A DNA stretch of 64,000 nucleotides. Source: Lactococcus fujiensis JCM 16395 (GTDB lineage Bacteria > Bacillota > Bacilli > Lactobacillales > Streptococcaceae). Position 1 is the stretch's first letter; each line of letters opens with the position of its first letter. The position numbers and the translations under genes were made by a program. The stretch lies in NCBI RefSeq assembly GCF_002441655.1, contig NZ_JXJU01000003.1:149924-213923 (forward strand). The letters are read 5' to 3'. Of this stretch, positions 27,393-37,003 are shown one piece after another. The notes beneath the pieces were generated by a model. The model was not told the DNA's origin. It ran no database searches and saw only the letters and a list, made by a program, of their open reading frames with translations.

Positions 27393-27400
27393 GATATAAT
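27392..27400 (+). promoter_or_regulatory. extended -10 promoter giving a probably leaderless rsgA mRNA
   Basis: TGATATAAT; only 6 nt separate the -10 from the ATG at 27407, so the expected first transcribed base is the A of the start codon. Confidence 0.65.
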
Positions 27401-27406
27401 TGAGAC

Positions 27407-28288
27407 ATGATAAAAAATGGACGTATAGTAAAATCACTGGCTGGTTTTTACGATGTGGAATCAGAAGGAACAGTCTATCAGACGCGTGCACGAGGCAACT
27501 TTAGAAAAAAAGGGATGAAACCTCTTGTTGGAGATTTCGTACAATTTTCGACTGAAGAAAATTCTGAGGGCTATGTGCTTGACATCAAGGAGCGAAAAAA
27601 TCAACTGGTTCGACCTGCCATTGCTAATATTGACCAAGCAGTTATTGTGATGAGTACGGTAAGCCCAAATTTTAGTTTAAATTTACTAGATCGATTCTTA
27701 GTCTTTTTAGAAAATAAAAAAATGACACCACTGATTTACATCTCGAAACTTGACCTTATTGATAATTTAGATGAAATGAATCAATTTAAGCTAAATTATG
27801 AAAAAATAGGTTATTCAATTTATTTTAATAGTGACGAATTATTAAATGCACTGAACCATAAAGTGACTGTTTTTATGGGACAAACGGGTGTAGGAAAAAC
27901 GACTCTGCTTAATAAAATTGCCCCAGAAATGAATTTGGAAACTGGTGAAACGTCGGAAAAACTAGGACGCGGGCGTCATACCACTCGTCATGTTGAATTT
28001 TTTAATGTTGCTCAAGGCTTGATTGCTGATACGCCAGGATTTTCAAGTCTCGATTATGAAGTTGATAATGCACCTGATTTAAATAATGCTTTTCCAGAAA
28101 TTGCGCTGATTAGTCATGATTGCAAATTTAGAGAGTGTACTCATACGCATGAGCCAGAGTGTGCAGTAAAACGAGCATTAGAAAAAAAAGAAATTTTGCA
28201 AAGTCGTTATGACAACTATTTGCAGCTTTTATCTGAAATAAATAATACGAGGGAAACTTATGCAAAAAGAAGAAAAAAGCAAGTTTAA
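27407..28288 (+). CDS. rsgA: ribosome small-subunit-dependent GTPase RsgA
   Basis: 293 residues. Circularly permuted GTPase that helps mature the 30S subunit. OB domain at 1-65, then the permuted G motifs: G4 region YISKLDLI (about 105-112), G1 [13 protein letters not shown] (about 162-174), G3 DTPGFSS (about 208-214). The C-terminal zinc knuckle is [18 protein letters not shown] (about 242-259). No Shine-Dalgarno precedes the ATG, which fits a leaderless message. It overlaps the next small gene by 29 nt. Confidence 0.95.
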   Translation: MIKNGRIVKSLAGFYDVESEGTVYQTRARGNFRKKGMKPLVGDFVQFSTEENSEGYVLDIKERKNQLVRPAIANIDQAVIVMSTVSPNFSLNLLDRFLVFLENKKMTPLIYISKLDLIDNLDEMNQFKLNYEKIGYSIYFNSDELLNALNHKVTVFMGQTGVGKTTLLNKIAPEMNLETGETSEKLGRGRHTTRHVEFFNVAQGLIADTPGFSSLDYEVDNAPDLNNAFPEIALISHDCKFRECTHTHEPECAVKRALEKKEILQSRYDNYLQLLSEINNTRETYAKRRKKQV

Positions 28289-28475
28289 GGACAATTTGGT
28301 TCTAAAGGAATTGAGTTTAGTTGGACTGGTTGCACTTTGGGGATTACTCATTTTCTTCAAAGAACAATTGTCCTTCACCTGGCAGGTCATCTGTTTTATT
28401 GTTCTAGTTGTTTTTACAATTTATGGCATTATCATAGCTAACCGAGCTTTTTTTGGTGTTGAAAAAAAGAAATAA
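28260..28475 (+). CDS. small two-helix membrane protein
   Basis: 71 residues: charged N-terminus, two transmembrane helices (about 18-34 and 40-62), Lys-rich end. It starts inside the end of rsgA with GAGGGAA about 6 nt upstream, so it is translationally coupled. Family not recognised. Its position between rsgA and rpe, which are often adjacent in Firmicutes, makes it an insertion specific to this lineage (inference). Confidence 0.7.
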   Translation: MQKEEKSKFKDNLVLKELSLVGLVALWGLLIFFKEQLSFTWQVICFIVLVVFTIYGIIIANRAFFGVEKKK

Positions 28476-28537
28476 TTGACATGAATTCTAAAGGAATTCT
28501 GAATTCTTAAAATGTATTAAATTAGTATGGAGAAAAA

Positions 28538-29191
28538 ATGGAATATAAAATTGCACCCTCAATCTTGTCCGCCGATTTTGGTCACTTTGCGCGTGATATT
28601 CAAACTTTAGAAGCGGCTGGAGCAGAATGGGCACACATTGATATTATGGATGGTCATTTTGTTGATAATTTGACTTTTGGCGCTGGAGTTGTTGCGGCCT
28701 TGCGTCCTCATTCAAATTTATTTTTTGATTGCCATTTGATGGTGGAGCATCCTGAAAAGTATATCGAGCCCTTAGCAAAGGCTGGTGCTGACAGCATGTC
28801 TATTCACGCGGAAGCAACCCCACATTTACACGGGACTTTGCAACAAATTAAAAATGCTGGGATGAAAGCCAGTGTTGTTATCAATCCAGGAACACCCGTC
28901 GAATTTATTAAACCGGTATTATCAATGGTTGATATGGTTCTTGTAATGAGTGTAAACCCTGGCTTTGGGGGACAAAAATTTATTCCAGAAACAATGGAAA
29001 AAGTTGCTGAATTAAGTGAAATCCGTTCAGAACGACAATTAAATTTTGATATCGAAGTAGATGGTGGCATTTCAGATCTTACAATTGAAACTGCTAAAAA
29101 AGCGGGTGCAAATGTGTTTGTAGCTGGTAGTTTTGTCTTTAATGGTGATGTTACAGAAAATATCTATAAATTAAAAGAAAAACTGAAATAA
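28538..29191 (+). CDS. rpe: ribulose-phosphate 3-epimerase
   Basis: 217 residues. TIM-barrel enzyme of the pentose phosphate pathway, interconverting ribulose 5-phosphate and xylulose 5-phosphate. Signatures: APSILSADFGHFARDI (5-20), HIDIMDGHFVDNLTFG (34-49), VNPGFGGQKFI (about 140-150) and DIEVDGGI (about 172-179), which supply the metal ligands and catalytic aspartates. The start ATG follows TATGGAGAAAA. Likely in one unit with rsgA and the small membrane protein; a weak hairpin overlaps its stop. Confidence 0.97.
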   Translation: MEYKIAPSILSADFGHFARDIQTLEAAGAEWAHIDIMDGHFVDNLTFGAGVVAALRPHSNLFFDCHLMVEHPEKYIEPLAKAGADSMSIHAEATPHLHGTLQQIKNAGMKASVVINPGTPVEFIKPVLSMVDMVLVMSVNPGFGGQKFIPETMEKVAELSEIRSERQLNFDIEVDGGISDLTIETAKKAGANVFVAGSFVFNGDVTENIYKLKEKLK

Positions 29192-29210
29192 GCCTCAATT
29201 TTTCAGTTTT
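29179..29210 (+). terminator. hairpin at the end of rpe
   Basis: Stem AAAACTGAAA / TTTCAGTTTT spans the rpe stop codon; the T-run is short, so termination may be partial. Confidence 0.5.
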
Positions 29211-29226
29211 CATTTAGAGGTAAAAT

Positions 29227-30555
29227 GTGGAAATAATAATTATTGTGTTGCTAATTTTAATTCTTTTATTAGGATTAGCAAATTTTTTCAAAAAAACTGG
29301 GGCTCAGGGGACAGCAAATCAAATTAATCATTTACAACAAAATTTGTCCGAGCTCAGGCAAGATATGAATCAGCAACTCGGGTTAAATCGCCAAGAGATG
29401 TCTGATAATTTACGTTCTGTCAGTAATGATGTCAATCAAAATCTATCTTTTCTGACTGAAAATATTAATGAGAAATTTGATCATCAATTCAAAGATTTAC
29501 AAGAGTCAAATGAGAAAAAATTGGCACAAATTTCAACTGGTCTGACAGAGACAACAAGGCATTTAACAGATAATTTGTCAGCCCTGACTGAGTCAATTAC
29601 ATTAAAATTCGATAATAAATTTAAAGATTTACAAGAATCAAATGATAAAAAGCTCACGCAAATCCAAGAAACGGTTGATGAAAAACTCCAAGAAACACTA
29701 AATCGACGAATTTCACAAAGCTTTGAACAAGTGACTTTGCATCTTAAAAATGTCGAAGAAGGACTTGGCGAAATGCGGAACTTGGCATCTGATGTTGACA
29801 GCCTTCAAAAAGTCATGACGGGGGTTAAAACACGGGGGATTGTGGGCGAAATTCAATTAGGACGAATTTTAGATCAAATCTTCACTTCAAGTCAATATCG
29901 GGAACAGGTGAACATTCAAGGCAATAACGCTGTTGATTATGCCGTTGTTATGCCTGGCAAGACAAGCGATGGAGAGGTCTTACTCCCCATTGACTCCAAG
30001 TTTCCAATGGAGGATTACCAACGCTTACAAACTGCCCTCGAAGGAACTGACATTAAAGAAATTGAAGTGCGGAGAAAAGCCTTGTTTAGTGCCATCAAAG
30101 CACAAGCTAAATCTATTTCTGAGAAATATATTCTTCCGCCAAAAACAACCGATTTTGCTGTAATGTTTTTACCAACGGAAGGACTTTTCATGGAAGTTGT
30201 CAACAATCCTGAGCTTTATGAACAAATTTCTCGTGAATACAAAGTCAATGTTACAGGGCCAACAACCATGACAGCTGTTCTTAATAGCTTGCAAATGGGC
30301 TTCAAGACATTGCAAATTGAACAGAAATCTTCAGAAGTTTATGAATTACTCGGAGCTGTTAAAACTGAGTTTGGTAAATTTGAAAAATCACTTAAAAAAG
30401 TTCATGAACGACTGCAACAATCTGAAAAAGAAATTAATACGTTGATTACTACACGAACAAGTGTGATGAGTCGCCAATTAAGAACAATTGACTCAATTGA
30501 TGAACAAGCAAGCAAGAGCCTTCTGGGGTTTAGTGAAGAAGACGAGAATGATTAA
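29227..30555 (+). CDS. rmuC: DNA recombination protein RmuC
   Basis: 442 residues. One N-terminal membrane helix (3-18), a coiled coil at about 30-180 with two similar blocks (HQFKDLQESNEKKL and NKFKDLQESNDKKL), then the conserved RmuC nuclease-like domain (about 195-400, with KTRGIVGEIQLGRILDQ, LPIDSKFPMEDYQRL and MFLPTEGLF). The family restrains rearrangements at inverted repeats; its biochemistry is not settled. The start is GTG at 29227, preceded by GAGGT; an ATG at 29225 in another frame stops at once. Confidence 0.92.
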   Translation: MEIIIIVLLILILLLGLANFFKKTGAQGTANQINHLQQNLSELRQDMNQQLGLNRQEMSDNLRSVSNDVNQNLSFLTENINEKFDHQFKDLQESNEKKLAQISTGLTETTRHLTDNLSALTESITLKFDNKFKDLQESNDKKLTQIQETVDEKLQETLNRRISQSFEQVTLHLKNVEEGLGEMRNLASDVDSLQKVMTGVKTRGIVGEIQLGRILDQIFTSSQYREQVNIQGNNAVDYAVVMPGKTSDGEVLLPIDSKFPMEDYQRLQTALEGTDIKEIEVRRKALFSAIKAQAKSISEKYILPPKTTDFAVMFLPTEGLFMEVVNNPELYEQISREYKVNVTGPTTMTAVLNSLQMGFKTLQIEQKSSEVYELLGAVKTEFGKFEKSLKKVHERLQQSEKEINTLITTRTSVMSRQLRTIDSIDEQASKSLLGFSEEDEND

Positions 30556-30582
30556 TCGGGCAAAATGCCCTGGAGGTATAGA

Positions 30583-31524
30583 ATGACGCTGATTCAAAAT
30601 CTACAACTCAATCAAACTTTTGAGGGGTATTATCTGATTAAGTCCGTTGAACTTCGACAGACTCGTGCAGGTAAAGAATATTTAGCTTTAAGTTTTCAAG
30701 ATCGTTCAGGAACAATCAATGGAAATGTTTGGGACGCCAATCCAAAAGCAGTCGAACAATTTCGTGCTGGACGTGTGGTTTATATGAAGGCACTCAAGGA
30801 GCTCTACAATGGGATGCCTCAGGTCAATAAAATTCAAATGCGGATTGCCAACGACAACGAGCCTCATAATCCAAAAGATTTTAAGGAAAAGGCACCTGTT
30901 GAGGAAAAAGAATTGCGTGAATACGTTCAGTCTATCGTCTTTCGTATCGAAAATCCGACATGGAATCGTGTGGTTCGAGCAATATTGAAAAAATTTGACC
31001 AAGAATTTTATGTCTTTCCAGCTGCTAAAACAAATCATCACGCTTTTGAAGGTGGATTAGCTTACCACACTACGACCATGCTCAAACTTGCTGAACAAAT
31101 TTGTGAGGTTTACCCTCAACTTAATCCAAGTTTAATGTTTGCAGGATGTTTACTCCATGATATGGCGAAATGTTTGGAATTCACGGGCTATGAAAATACA
31201 AATTATACCTTGCGTGGTAATCTCGTGGGCCATATTGTTTTAATTGATGAAGAAGTTGTTAAAGTTTCCACTGAGCTTGGATTTGATGATGATAATGAAG
31301 ACCTATTGCTACTACGTCATTGCCTCCTCAGCCATCATGGGGAACTCGAATATGGCAGTCCGGTCCGTCCACAAATTATGGAAGCAGAAATGATTCATCA
31401 GATAGACATGATGGATGCAACAATGATGATGATGTCCTCTGCGATAGCCACGCTTGAACCAGGAGAATTCAGTCCTCGCATCTGGCCACTTGGTAATCGT
31501 AATTTTTATAAACCACGGCTTTAA
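30583..31524 (+). CDS. yhaM: 3'-5' exoribonuclease YhaM
   Basis: 313 residues. OB-fold at about 10-95 and an HD domain at about 155-285 (AFEGGLAYHTTTMLKLA and LLHDMAKCLEF). Cytoplasmic nuclease that trims RNA 3' ends. I chose the ATG at 30583 because GGAGG lies 7 nt upstream; six further codons to 30565 are in frame but less likely. It follows rmuC by 27 nt and is ended by a clear terminator. This rmuC-yhaM pairing is common in streptococci and lactococci. Confidence 0.93.
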   Translation: MTLIQNLQLNQTFEGYYLIKSVELRQTRAGKEYLALSFQDRSGTINGNVWDANPKAVEQFRAGRVVYMKALKELYNGMPQVNKIQMRIANDNEPHNPKDFKEKAPVEEKELREYVQSIVFRIENPTWNRVVRAILKKFDQEFYVFPAAKTNHHAFEGGLAYHTTTMLKLAEQICEVYPQLNPSLMFAGCLLHDMAKCLEFTGYENTNYTLRGNLVGHIVLIDEEVVKVSTELGFDDDNEDLLLLRHCLLSHHGELEYGSPVRPQIMEAEMIHQIDMMDATMMMMSSAIATLEPGEFSPRIWPLGNRNFYKPRL

Positions 31525-31528
31525 TATT

Positions 31529-31560
31529 AAAAAACTTATTCGACATTGGATAAGTTTTTT
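31529..31560 (+). terminator. Rho-independent terminator of rmuC-yhaM
   Basis: Eleven-base-pair stem AAAAAACTTAT / ATAAGTTTTTT. Confidence 0.9.
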
Positions 31561-31591
31561 AATTTAGCTCAGAGGAATATCTCTTGAAAAA

Positions 31592-31600
31592 TGTTATAAT
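31592..31600 (+). promoter_or_regulatory. extended -10 promoter of the epimerase-like gene
   Basis: TGTTATAAT, 32 nt before the GTG start. Confidence 0.65.
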
Positions 31601-31631
31601 ATGAGTGAATAAAGTAACAAAGGAGAAGCAC

Positions 31632-32501
31632 GTGAAAGCTATATTGGAGAATTCAGAATTATCAGTTACAGTTGACAGCTTTGGTGCAGAAATGCATTCA
31701 ATTTTGAAGGATGGGGCGGAATATTTATGGCAAGCCGACAAGAAATATTGGGGCCGCCATGCGCCCGTTCTGTTTCCTATTGTTGGAAAACTGAAAAATG
31801 GGGAGTATCATTACAATGACACGACTTATAAAATGGGGGGGCATGGTTTTGCACGAGACAATGAGTTTAAACTTATCAGCGCTGATAATAAAAAATTAGT
31901 ATTTGAATTGCGTGAAAATGAGGACACCCTTTCACAATATCCATTTCATTTTGAATTCCGAGTAATTTACCAACTAAATGATAATAAGATTAAAGTTCGT
32001 TATGAGGTCAAAAATGAGGATGAAAAATTTATGAGTTTTGGTGTAGGTGCGCACCCCGCTTTTAATGTTCCAATTCATAATGGTTCATTTGAAGACTACA
32101 AGCTAACAATTTCACCTGCTGAAAAACGAACCTTCATCCCACTTGATCCACCATCAGGAACGATAAAAATTGACAAAAAAATGGACAAAGTCGTTGATGA
32201 GTTGCCACTAACACGTGAATTATTTGACCAAGACGCACTTGTCTTTACTTCATCAAAAGAAACGAAAGTAAGTTTGACAAATCAATTGGATTCACATTCA
32301 GTGTCAGTTTCTTGGAAAAATATGCCTTATTTTGGTCTGTGGAGTCCATATCCAGCAGATGCTCCTTTTGTTTGTATTGAACCTTGGTGTGGTATTGCAG
32401 ACGATGTCAATACTGACGGAGATATTACAACAAAATTTGGAATTAATGAGCTTGCACCTGAAGGTGAATTTTCTTGTGAATATGAAATTGAAATAAATTA
32501 A
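31632..32501 (+). CDS. aldose 1-epimerase family protein (LacX/YeaD-like)
   Basis: 290 residues of the galactose-mutarotase-like fold. Conserved: ADKKYWGRHAPVLFPIVGKLKNGEY (about 36-60), GHGFARD (catalytic His region), GAHPAFNVP (second His), and WSPYPADAPFVCIEPW. It may interconvert sugar anomers or act on a sugar phosphate; the substrate is unknown. The start is GTG at 31632 with AAAGGAG 6 nt upstream. The open frame begins earlier at 31605, but that lies only 5 nt after the -10 box, so I exclude it. Monocistronic. Confidence 0.88.
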   Translation: MKAILENSELSVTVDSFGAEMHSILKDGAEYLWQADKKYWGRHAPVLFPIVGKLKNGEYHYNDTTYKMGGHGFARDNEFKLISADNKKLVFELRENEDTLSQYPFHFEFRVIYQLNDNKIKVRYEVKNEDEKFMSFGVGAHPAFNVPIHNGSFEDYKLTISPAEKRTFIPLDPPSGTIKIDKKMDKVVDELPLTRELFDQDALVFTSSKETKVSLTNQLDSHSVSVSWKNMPYFGLWSPYPADAPFVCIEPWCGIADDVNTDGDITTKFGINELAPEGEFSCEYEIEIN

Positions 32502-32524
32502 TTTTATTAATAAAAATATCTAAT

Positions 32525-32552
32525 AAAAATCTGTCAGAATTGACAGGTTTTT
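32525..32552 (+). terminator. Rho-independent terminator
   Basis: Stem AAAAATCTGTCA / TGACAGGTTTTT, loop GAAT. Contains a one-mismatch copy of the dispersed palindrome (32532-32545). Confidence 0.85.
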
Positions 32553-32589
32553 ATTAGCAATCCTCCCAACTCTTAGAAATTGGTAATAA

Positions 32590-33498
32590 ATGACTAAAAT
32601 TATCGTAAATGCTGTCAGTTTTCTACTCACTATTCTTCTTGCTTTCTTTCTTAAAAAGGTCGGAGTTTTAAAGCAAACGGATGGAGAACGCGTTTCCAAA
32701 ATTGTGATTTTCTCAACTCTCCCCGCAACAATAATTATTGCTTTAAATGGCTTCAAAATAACATCGATGGTCTGGATTCTCATGTCCTTGGGATTATTAT
32801 TTAATGTATTTCTAATTTTTATGGGGTACTTGCTAGGAAGAAAAAGAAATGCAATTGAACGAGGCTTGTATATGTTTAATATCGGAGGATATAACTTAGG
32901 AAACTTTGCCATTCCATTTGTAGCGAGTTTTTTTGCACAGGCCATTCCATTTATTGCTATGTTTGACATGGGAAATTCGTTTATGGTTGCTGGCACAACC
33001 CAAGCAATCGTTGAAACGAGTTCAAAGCAGCAAAAAAATGGCTTTGATTTACGTGATCCTCTGCGGATTTTACTTAAAAGCCCTCCTTTTGTTGTATATG
33101 TTTGCATGGTTATATTGGCTTTGATTCATGTGAAAGTTCCTGACTTTATTATTGAACCATTGTCGTTCATTGCTAAAGGAAATTCATTTCTATCTCTTTT
33201 CATGATTGGTCTATTCATGCAAGTGTCGTTCAAAAAAAGCGGTCTTGCCACGATTGGCCGTGTCCTTTTCTTCCGATACACATTTGCATTTTTACTTGCA
33301 CTGACCGTCTATTTTCTCTTTCCGTTTTCACATCTCGTGAAAATGGTCCTCATCCTCATCCTATTCACGCCAATCTCTTTCCTTACCACGATTCAAGCGA
33401 CACAATTTGGTGTTGATGAAGGGCAAGCTGGCTTTGTCTCAAGCCTTTCAATGATTATTTCACTGATCCTAATGAGTTTAATCGTTATTTTGTTATAA
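32590..33498 (+). CDS. AEC family transporter (auxin efflux carrier-like)
   Basis: 302 residues with about ten hydrophobic segments in two similar halves, typical of the AEC/BART family. Bacterial members export or import organic acids such as malate; the substrate cannot be told from sequence. NIGGYNLGNFAIPF (about 97-110) is the conserved broken helix. No strong Shine-Dalgarno before the ATG (AGAAATTGGTAATAA). The 195-codon frame on the other strand is a shadow. Confidence 0.85.
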   Translation: MTKIIVNAVSFLLTILLAFFLKKVGVLKQTDGERVSKIVIFSTLPATIIIALNGFKITSMVWILMSLGLLFNVFLIFMGYLLGRKRNAIERGLYMFNIGGYNLGNFAIPFVASFFAQAIPFIAMFDMGNSFMVAGTTQAIVETSSKQQKNGFDLRDPLRILLKSPPFVVYVCMVILALIHVKVPDFIIEPLSFIAKGNSFLSLFMIGLFMQVSFKKSGLATIGRVLFFRYTFAFLLALTVYFLFPFSHLVKMVLILILFTPISFLTTIQATQFGVDEGQAGFVSSLSMIISLILMSLIVILL

Positions 33499-33553
33499 AA
33501 AAAGTGAAAGCGTTTGAAATATTTAAAAGTCTCTTAACCTTTAATGTCAAATT

Positions 33554-33562
33554 TGATATAAT
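33554..33562 (+). promoter_or_regulatory. extended -10 promoter giving a probably leaderless antiporter mRNA
   Basis: TGATATAAT, followed after 6 nt (AAAGGA) by the ATG at 33569. Confidence 0.65.
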
Positions 33563-33568
33563 AAAGGA

Positions 33569-34699
33569 ATGATAGATATTTTTCAAATAACAATAATATT
33601 GGTAGCATCTTTAATTGCAACGCTTCTCTCACGCCGGTTAAAAATCCCTGCTGTAATTGGGCAAATGCTCGTTGGAATCTTACTTGCGCCTTCACTGTTG
33701 GGTTGGGTCCAAGGAGGACATACGATTGAAGTAATGTCTGAGATAGGGGTTATTCTGCTTATGTTCCTTGCAGGGTTGGAAAGTGATTTAAGCGTATTAA
33801 AGAAAAACTTTAAACCCTCAATGCTCGTCGCAATTCTTGGCGTCATCGTCCCTTTAATATGCTTTGGTGTAGCGGCCTTCTGGCTTGGTAAAGATTTAAG
33901 TACGTCATTCTTTTATGGCACTGTTTTTGCGGCGACATCAGTGTCAATAACTGTTGAAGTATTACAAGAATATGGCAAATTATCGACACGTGCTGGAAAT
34001 ATTATTCTTGGTGCGGCTGTTGTTGATGATATACTTGCTGTCCTCATTCTCTCTGTTTTCACAAGCTTTAAAAATAGCTCTTCAAACCTTCCCCTCCAAA
34101 TTGGCTTACAAATTATTTTCTTCGCCTTCTTGGTGTTGGTTCACAAAATGATTCCCAAGATATGGAAAATTGTGGAAAAATTCCCCATTTATGCAAAGAA
34201 TACAACGGTTGCGTTGATTATTTGCTTGGGTCTGAGTCTACTAGCTGATTTTGTTGGAATGTCTGCTGTAATCGGAAGCTTCTTTGCTGGGATTGCAATT
34301 AGCCAAACAGAAGTTTCAGAAAAAATTGAAGAGTATACCTCTGCGATTGGTTATGTGTTCTTTATCCCAATTTTCTTCGTTTCTATTGCGATTGAAGTAA
34401 ATTTTGATAGTTTAATTCATCACCCATGGCTTGTGTTATTCTTCACTGTTTTAGCGATTTTGACAAAACTTATTCCAGCCTACTTTGCAGGCAAAATGTC
34501 GAATCTTTCAACAGACGAAAGCCTATTAATTGGTACAGGGATGATTTCTCGAGGCGAAATGGCTTTGATTGTGGCTCAAATTGGGTTGGCAAGTGCGGTT
34601 ATTTCTGATGAAGTGTATTCTGAACTCGTTATTGTCATTATACTGGCTACGGTAATTGCTCCCTTCTTAATTAAATGGGCAATTCGAAGAAGTAATTAA
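33569..34699 (+). CDS. cation:proton antiporter, CPA2 (NapA/KefB-like) family
   Basis: 376 residues with 11-13 membrane segments across nearly the whole length (Na_H_Exchanger domain). Features include VIGQMLVGILLAPSLLG, GVILLMFLAGLESDL and GAAVVDDILAVLIL; the last holds the paired aspartates of the ion-binding site. There is no C-terminal TrkA-N domain, so it is the short form. Likely roles are Na+ or K+ efflux in exchange for protons. AAAGGA lies directly before the ATG, but by promoter position it would not be transcribed. Confidence 0.88.
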   Translation: MIDIFQITIILVASLIATLLSRRLKIPAVIGQMLVGILLAPSLLGWVQGGHTIEVMSEIGVILLMFLAGLESDLSVLKKNFKPSMLVAILGVIVPLICFGVAAFWLGKDLSTSFFYGTVFAATSVSITVEVLQEYGKLSTRAGNIILGAAVVDDILAVLILSVFTSFKNSSSNLPLQIGLQIIFFAFLVLVHKMIPKIWKIVEKFPIYAKNTTVALIICLGLSLLADFVGMSAVIGSFFAGIAISQTEVSEKIEEYTSAIGYVFFIPIFFVSIAIEVNFDSLIHHPWLVLFFTVLAILTKLIPAYFAGKMSNLSTDESLLIGTGMISRGEMALIVAQIGLASAVISDEVYSELVIVIILATVIAPFLIKWAIRRSN

Positions 34700-34718
34700 G
34701 TCAATAAACCAAAAAACC

Positions 34719-34747
34719 AAAAAACCTTATCCGCTGATAAGGTTTTT
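34719..34747. terminator. bidirectional terminator between convergent genes
   Basis: Stem AAAAACCTTATC / GATAAGGTTTTT with loop CGCT; overlaps the last base of walJ. Confidence 0.9.
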
Positions 34748-35559
34748 TATATGTCGAATAGTTTGCTCGCATGTTCGTGGCTAGTATCCATAATCTTTAC
34801 TTCACGGTGTGTATCAACATCATGTTGTTGTAAATAGCCATCCATTGTCATATGAGCTAATTCTTTGATATTATTGTGGAGGCTCAAGTGTCCTAAGAAA
34901 ATACGTTTCGTTTTATTTCCTAAGACGTGGAAAGCGGCCTTAGCACCATCCTCATTTGATAAATGCCCTCGGTCACTCAAAATACGCTGTTTTGTAACCC
35001 AAGGATAGGGGCCATTTCGAAGCATTTCAACTTCATGATTACTTTCCATTAAATATCCATCGGCGTTTTCGATAATTCCTTGCATACGGTCACTGACATA
35101 ACCAGTGTCAGTCAACAAAACAAAAGATTTATTGTCCTTCATGAAACGATAAAATTGTGGGGCAACCGCATCATGGCTGACACCAAAGCTTTCTATATCA
35201 ATATCTCCGAAAGTTATCGTTTTCCCCATCTCAAAAATATGCTTCTGATCTTCAGAAATTTTTCCAACCATATTTTTACTGTCAATTTCTTGCCAAGTCT
35301 GCTCGTTTGCATAGACATCCAGACCATACTTCCGAGCTAAAACCCCCATCCCTTTGATGTGATCGCTATGTTCGTGCGTAATCAAAAGGGCATCAACATC
35401 ATTGATGTCACGCCCAATTTCACTCATCAAGCCTTCAATTTTTTTTCCTGATAAGCCAGCATCAACGATAATCTTTTTCTTTGGCGTTTCTAAATAAAAA
35501 GAATTACCTGTTGAGCCCGATGCTAAGATAGAATACTTAAAACCACTATTTTCATTCAT
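34747..35559 (-). CDS. walJ: metallo-beta-lactamase-fold hydrolase WalJ (YycJ/VicX)
   Basis: 270 residues. The MBL zinc motif LLITHEHSDHIKGM (about residues 58-71) and further His/Asp ligands (LTDTGY near 150, GHLSLHNN near 223) are present. WalJ/VicX is the third gene of the WalRK operon in most low-GC cocci; in Bacillus it is linked to replication-segregation and nuclease activity. It starts 7 nt after the walK stop, so it is co-transcribed. Cytoplasmic. Confidence 0.95.
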   Translation of the reverse strand: MNENSGFKYSILASGSTGNSFYLETPKKKIIVDAGLSGKKIEGLMSEIGRDINDVDALLITHEHSDHIKGMGVLARKYGLDVYANEQTWQEIDSKNMVGKISEDQKHIFEMGKTITFGDIDIESFGVSHDAVAPQFYRFMKDNKSFVLLTDTGYVSDRMQGIIENADGYLMESNHEVEMLRNGPYPWVTKQRILSDRGHLSNEDGAKAAFHVLGNKTKRIFLGHLSLHNNIKELAHMTMDGYLQQHDVDTHREVKIMDTSHEHASKLFDI

Positions 35560-35566
35560 TAATTAT

Positions 35567-37003
35567 TTACTCAAATTCAATTTCTGCAGTGTCATCCCAG
35601 TCTTGATTGCTATCCAATAAATCTTCTGAATAAGGCAATGTGAGTGTGAATGTTGTCCCTTTACCGATACCTTCAGAAGCGGCAACGATTGTCCCACCGT
35701 GAAGCTCGATGATGTTTTTTACAATGGAGAGACCTAAACCAGTCCCCCCTGTTTGACTATTTCTGGCCTGATCAACTCGATAAAATCGACTGAAAATTTT
35801 TGGTAAGTCACTTTTTGGAATTCCAATACCTTGGTCAGAAATCTCTACTATTAGTTTACGATTTTGCGTGCTCAGTGTCAAATGAATTTCACCACCTTGA
35901 GGTGAATATTTCAATGCATTACCGACAATATTATCAATAACTTGAGTAATTTTGTCCGTATCAATCTCTATCCAAATGGGTTTTTCAGGAAAATCTGTTG
36001 TAATTTGAAAGTTGCCAGAAAACGAGTTGAGGGGATTTGATTTTGCAAGTCGAGCCAAACGATTTGTTTGGAAAGTTAAAAAATCAACAAAATTAATCAA
36101 TTCTTTATTGAGAACAAGACGTTCTTGATCAATGCGTGAAAGGGTTAATAAATCCGAAATCATTCTAATCATCCGATTTGTTTCATTGAGACTGACCCCG
36201 ATAAATGATCTTGCCACTTCTGGATCTTCGAGCGCTCCATCTTCAAGAGCCTCTAAATATGCTTTCACAGATGTAAGAGGTGTTCGTAATTCATGTGAGA
36301 CATTGGATACAAATTGTTTTTGTTCACGTTCATTTTTCTCTTGAGCGGTAGTATCATGTAAAACAGCGATTATACCTGAAATAAAGCCAGATTCACGTCG
36401 AAAGAGGACAAATTTAGTTCGTAACGAAATAGCCTCTCCAATACTGTTGACCGAGTCTATCACAAGTTCGGGTTCTTTTTCAAGCAAATCATAAAAAGTG
36501 AATTTATCTTTGATATTGAGCGAATCTGTTAAGCTTTTTCCGAGGAGTTCTTCAGCAGTCATATTAAGCTGATTCTGGGCTGCATGATTCGCTAAAATAA
36601 TATTTCCTTGCCGGTCAGTCGCAATAATTCCGTCAACCATATAAGTCAAAACGGAATCAAGCTGATTTCTTTGATTTTCCAAATTACTTTGTGAATGGAA
36701 AAAATTATCGCCTAATATTTGAACTTTGTCATAGAGATTAATGAGTTCACTATTTCCCTTTGGACGCTCCGTCTTCGAGAAGTCACCTTCAATTAAAGAA
36801 TCCAATTGACCAGATACCTTGTCAATCATCTGTGAAGGGCGCAGAAGGACGATAAATACAACGATTAACGTTGTCACATAATAACTGAAGAAGTTCCAGA
36901 AATTGGCCGTATAGAAATCCCAATCTTTTATAAATAAAGCGACAAAAAGAAGTAGATGTGCAACTACTCCCTTGAAAAGTAATGAATGAACGACCTTATT
37001 CAT
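35567..37003 (-). CDS. walK: sensor histidine kinase WalK (VicK)
   Basis: 478 residues. Two membrane helices (about 10-25 and 37-54) with only a short outside loop, a HAMP-like linker, a PAS domain (about 108-220, [25 protein letters not shown]), HisKA with the phospho-acceptor in [15 protein letters not shown] (about 238), and the ATPase domain (N box NALKYSP, G boxes DQGIGIP and GTGLGLSI). The short extracellular loop resembles the streptococcal VicK plan, not the large sensor loop of Bacillus WalK. It overlaps walR by 8 nt. Confidence 0.96.
   Translation of the reverse strand: MNKVVHSLLFKGVVAHLLLFVALFIKDWDFYTANFWNFFSYYVTTLIVVFIVLLRPSQMIDKVSGQLDSLIEGDFSKTERPKGNSELINLYDKVQILGDNFFHSQSNLENQRNQLDSVLTYMVDGIIATDRQGNIILANHAAQNQLNMTAEELLGKSLTDSLNIKDKFTFYDLLEKEPELVIDSVNSIGEAISLRTKFVLFRRESGFISGIIAVLHDTTAQEKNEREQKQFVSNVSHELRTPLTSVKAYLEALEDGALEDPEVARSFIGVSLNETNRMIRMISDLLTLSRIDQERLVLNKELINFVDFLTFQTNRLARLAKSNPLNSFSGNFQITTDFPEKPIWIEIDTDKITQVIDNIVGNALKYSPQGGEIHLTLSTQNRKLIVEISDQGIGIPKSDLPKIFSRFYRVDQARNSQTGGTGLGLSIVKNIIELHGGTIVAASEGIGKGTTFTLTLPYSEDLLDSNQDWDDTAEIEFE

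Noticed and set aside
32520..33107. 195-codon frame on the minus strand
   Set aside because: It lies entirely opposite the well-supported AEC transporter gene; composition is that of a shadow frame of a hydrophobic gene.
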